The notes under the pieces: generated by a model
What the model was told of the DNA's origin: nothing
What the model saw: the letters and a program-made list of their open reading frames with translations, nothing else
Databases searched by the model: none
Shown: positions 34,065 through 35,968 of the stretch, piece by piece
Layout of the letters: each line of letters begins with the position of its first letter
Numbering within the stretch: position 1 is the stretch's first letter
Origin: a cyanobacterium PCC 7702
GTDB lineage: Bacteria > Cyanobacteriota > Cyanobacteriia > Cyanobacteriales > Nostocaceae
DNA length: 35,968 nt
Direction: 5' to 3'
Assembly (NCBI GenBank): GCA_000332255.1
Contig: KB235926.1
Coordinates: 4,858,600 to 4,894,567, forward strand
Position numbers and translations under genes: made by a program

Positions 34065-34295
34065 ATGAAGTATTCCTCGGACTATCGTAGATAATTAGAT
34101 AATTGAATAAACAATTGCAGAAACATAGCGTATTAATTTTCTAATTCGTAAGTAGAGGTCAGAAGCATGTAAACTTAGTCAAATTTTCTAAACTTCATTA
34201 GATATGCCTTATAGCTTCATCAAGATTTATAATTACACCTTGTCGCATTCCGCTTTCACTAATTCCAATTCCAGAAATTAAACGGAGTTGCTGGC

Positions 34296-34658
34296 ATGAG
34301 ACTATCTGAGCTAGATCCACTTATATCGCTATCTGATTTAAAAGAAGAGCTTCTGAAGTTGCCTAAAGGTTACTGTTTTTATGAGCAAGAACTCATAGAA
34401 TTCTTATCGCGACGCCGATGGCCTGAAAACAATCGCCGTATTGATAGAACAACTTTTTGGCGATGGAGAAACGATAATGGCATTGAACATCAAAAAGTAT
34501 TTAGTCGCTTGGATCTTCTAAAACTCTGCCAAATCTGCGATCATTATAGAATTGATGGAACTCGCAGCGAATACTTAGAGATTATGAAAAAGGAAGTTGC
34601 CAAAAAGGAAGTTACCAAAAAGAAAAACGAGGTATGTGAGACAGGTAAAGAAGCATAA
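34296..34658 (+). CDS. Small putative DNA-binding protein
   Basis: A 120-residue basic protein. Residues 5-85 carry two helical segments, CFYEQELIEFLSRRRWPENN and IDRTTFWRWRNDNGIE followed by FSRLDLLKLCQICDHYR. The T-x-x-R-W-R pattern with a following helix recalls MerR/excisionase-type helix-turn-helix proteins, but I cannot assign a family. The C-terminus is a Lys-rich tail made from an imperfect 15-bp repeat (KKEVAKKEVTKK). An AAACGGAG ribosome-binding site lies about 10 nt before the ATG. It precedes the devB-like gene by 230 bp on the same strand and could regulate it (inference). Confidence 0.6.
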   Translation: MRLSELDPLISLSDLKEELLKLPKGYCFYEQELIEFLSRRRWPENNRRIDRTTFWRWRNDNGIEHQKVFSRLDLLKLCQICDHYRIDGTRSEYLEIMKKEVAKKEVTKKKNEVCETGKEA

Positions 34659-34699
34659 TTTTTGAAGACAAAAGTTGCTAAATTATTCTGATGGCTAAA

Positions 34700-34732
34700 G
34701 AGGGATGGATAATTTTTCAACTATCCATCCTC
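34700..34732 (+). terminator. Strong hairpin after the small DNA-binding gene
   Basis: GAGGGATGGATA (34700-34711) pairs with TATCCATCCTC (34722-34732), an 11-bp stem with one bulged G and a 10-nt loop. No T-tract follows, so it may be an RNA-stabilising or attenuating hairpin and not an intrinsic terminator. Confidence 0.4.
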
Positions 34733-34888
34733 TGATTCCATCAAGAAACTCCAAAGTCGAAACTATCAATTAATCTTATCCAATTTACTTTTTATATTTG
34801 TATGGGTGCACAGACAGCTATTACTACCTGCATCTTCCAAGTAGCTCAAATGATTGGGAGATAGCAGTCTCACTAAAGTGGAATATAT

Positions 34889-35290
34889 ATGGTAAATAAA
34901 GAAAGGTGGTTAATAACGATACCTATAAGTCGTTTGCAGGTATATGTATTTTTGGCAATTATTACGGCTGTGGGTATCGGTGCAGTTTCTTTTTATAGCC
35001 TTTCCAGATTTCGAACAAAGTCTGCAAGCAACACTTCAGCTACTTTAATGAATTCTCCAGCGATAACTGCTGTTGCTGCTCTAGGGCGTTTAGAACCTCA
35101 AGGGGAAGTAATTAATTTGTCTGCTCCCAATTCTCAAGCTGGCGTGCAACTCGCGCGACTGTTAGTAGATGAGGGAGATAGAGTGGTTAAGGGACAAGTA
35201 ATTGCCCTTGTTGACTCTTTCTACGTTCGGCTTGCAGCCTTAGAACAGGCTCAAAAACTCACATCTTGCACCAACCGTAGTAACCCGTAA
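34889..35290 (+). pseudogene. devB: DevB-like membrane fusion protein, truncated
   Basis: The 133-residue frame is the N-terminal part of a DevB/HlyD-family membrane fusion protein, the periplasmic adaptor of DevBCA exporters that move heterocyst glycolipids or other lipids with TolC. There is one N-terminal membrane helix (LQVYVFLAIITAVGIGAVSF), then AVAALGRLEPQGEVINLSAP and the biotinyl-lipoyl-like LLVDEGDRVVKGQVIALVDS. Homology stops at LAALEQAQK (about 35257). The remaining 11 codons (LTSCTNRSNP) are foreign. Full DevB is about 470 residues, so the coiled hairpin and barrel domains are lost. An IS transposase begins 210 bp further on, so insertion is the likely cause. The place beside a lipid PKS locus fits a dedicated exporter. 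Confidence 0.8.
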
Positions 35291-35968
35291 AGGACAAATA
35301 AACTAGTACCCAACTATAACAACAGGTGAATAGAACTAATTAAATATTTTTAGTAACGAATGTAACATTAGGTTCATCATAAATACAGAGAAAAACAGAT
35401 GATAGAATGCAAAAACTTGTTGACCTCAGATATAGGGATGATTGCATTTGAATCTCAAAACATGAGAGAAAAGGCGTGAAATATCGAAATTAAAGCAAGA
35501 AAAATGCTTGCCCACGCCCAAGAATTAGTTTACACCCTCAAAGAATTGATGCCGACACAGTACCAAAAAGATAACCTAGAGGCTATGCTGGCATTGTTTT
35601 TAGAAGGACAAGGACACCCATTACCTGAATACAGTCAGACAAAGTCCCCAAGTGCAATCAGCCGATTTTTAAATATCAATCCTTGGTCAACAAGGAAAAT
35701 GATTCGGATAATTCGTCATCATGTATTACAAACAGTTGTCAAGTCATTGTCCTCATCTGGTAGAGGGCGTAGACCATTTTTACAAGTAATAATTGACCTA
35801 ACAACTCTAGAAAAACGTGGTAAATTCAAAGACTTTAGTGATTTAATCAAAGTCTATAATGGTAAGCGTGGTCTCCATTTAGTAGTAGTTTATTTGGTAA
35901 TAGGAAAATGGCGTATTCCTTGGGATTTTCGGGTTTGGCCAGGTAAGGGAACTCCATCTCCCGCAAGA
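35258..35968 (+). mobile_element. Insertion sequence, right end outside window
   Basis: The devB homology ends at about 35257, and a transposase frame on the same strand begins at 35504 and runs off the window. The left end of the element should lie near 35258-35265, but its inverted repeat cannot be confirmed without the right end. Confidence 0.5.
35504..35968 (+). CDS. IS4/IS701-like DDE transposase, partial
   Basis: An open frame from the ATG at 35504 to the window end (155 codons, no stop). It begins MLAHAQELVYTLKELMP, followed by SPSAISRFLNINPWSTRKMI, the first catalytic Asp region LQVIIDLTTLEKRGKF, and LVVVYLVIGKWRIPWDFRVW. This resembles the IS4-superfamily transposases common in filamentous cyanobacteria, where DLT-x-LEK marks the first DDE residue. 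The exact IS family is not certain. The 210 bp before the start are probably the element's own leader. Confidence 0.8.
   Translation, partial: MLAHAQELVYTLKELMPTQYQKDNLEAMLALFLEGQGHPLPEYSQTKSPSAISRFLNINPWSTRKMIRIIRHHVLQTVVKSLSSSGRGRRPFLQVIIDLTTLEKRGKFKDFSDLIKVYNGKRGLHLVVVYLVIGKWRIPWDFRVWPGKGTPSPAR

Larger units (their letters stand above)
33325..34295. other. Long intergenic region with phased repeats
   Basis: Nearly 1 kb without a convincing gene. It contains an 11-bp-period repeat (33702-33756) and two GTTGCATAT-N3-TTGCA elements (33620-33636, 34048-34064). It probably holds promoters for the small gene to the left and the small gene to the right. Confidence 0.5.

Overview
The window looks like chromosomal DNA of a filamentous, probably heterocyst-forming cyanobacterium (order Nostocales). 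The reasons are scattered HIP1 octamers (GCGATCGC, e.g. 2033-2040, 9429-9436, 9467-9474), an AT-leaning composition, an iron-uptake-type cyanobacterial porin, a DevB-type exporter subunit, and a secondary-lipid (PUFA/heterocyst-glycolipid type) polyketide synthase locus. No species is assigned.

Layout. (1) 1-5349, plus strand: terminator of an off-window gene, a secreted beta-helix protein, a SAM methyltransferase-like protein, a membrane glycosyltransferase and an LCM-type O-methyltransferase; this looks like surface glycan/metabolite modification. (2) 5412-8926: a decayed zone. hemA (glutamyl-tRNA reductase) has lost its N-terminus just before the catalytic cysteine and is joined to the remains of a glycine-rich protein. 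Pieces of an epimerase-type dehydrogenase, an integron-type integrase and phnM follow. (3) 9519-16779: a LysR regulator diverging from SDR, SMP-30-like, MDR oxidoreductase, SDR and SMP-30-like genes, then a porin that has lost its SLH/coiled-coil half. (4) 16798-32509, minus strand: a DUF2141 gene, then a lipid-type PKS locus read right to left: KS-AT-3xACP-KR-DH (PfaA-like), chain-length-factor-AT, PfaD enoyl reductase, discrete ACP, a methyltransferase like mycobacterial phthiotriol methyltransferase, and an unrecognised 624-residue protein with an N-terminal TubC docking domain. (5) 32510-35968: regulatory-looking intergenic DNA with an 11-bp-period repeat, two small unknown genes, a devB-like gene cut short, and an IS transposase running off the window.

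How the PKS locus would work: KS and CLF extend an acyl chain loaded by the two AT domains, KR/DH/PfaD reduce it, three tandem ACPs give carrier capacity, and the discrete ACP, methyltransferase and TubC-docked protein probably tailor or release the product. DevB next door suggests export of a lipid. No thioesterase, reductase or phosphopantetheinyl transferase is visible here.

The main oddity is that the two big PKS genes are each split by two single-base frameshifts. All four can be repaired by adding one A: two lie in A8 runs that need A9, and two lie in CAAGA contexts that need CAAAGA. The downstream pieces have no ATG start, so each pair or triple was one protein. Sequencing homopolymer error, real decay and polymerase slippage at poly-A cannot be told apart from sequence alone. 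Other signals worth a look are a perfect 360-bp tandem repeat over the ACPs and the TubC-docked orphan.
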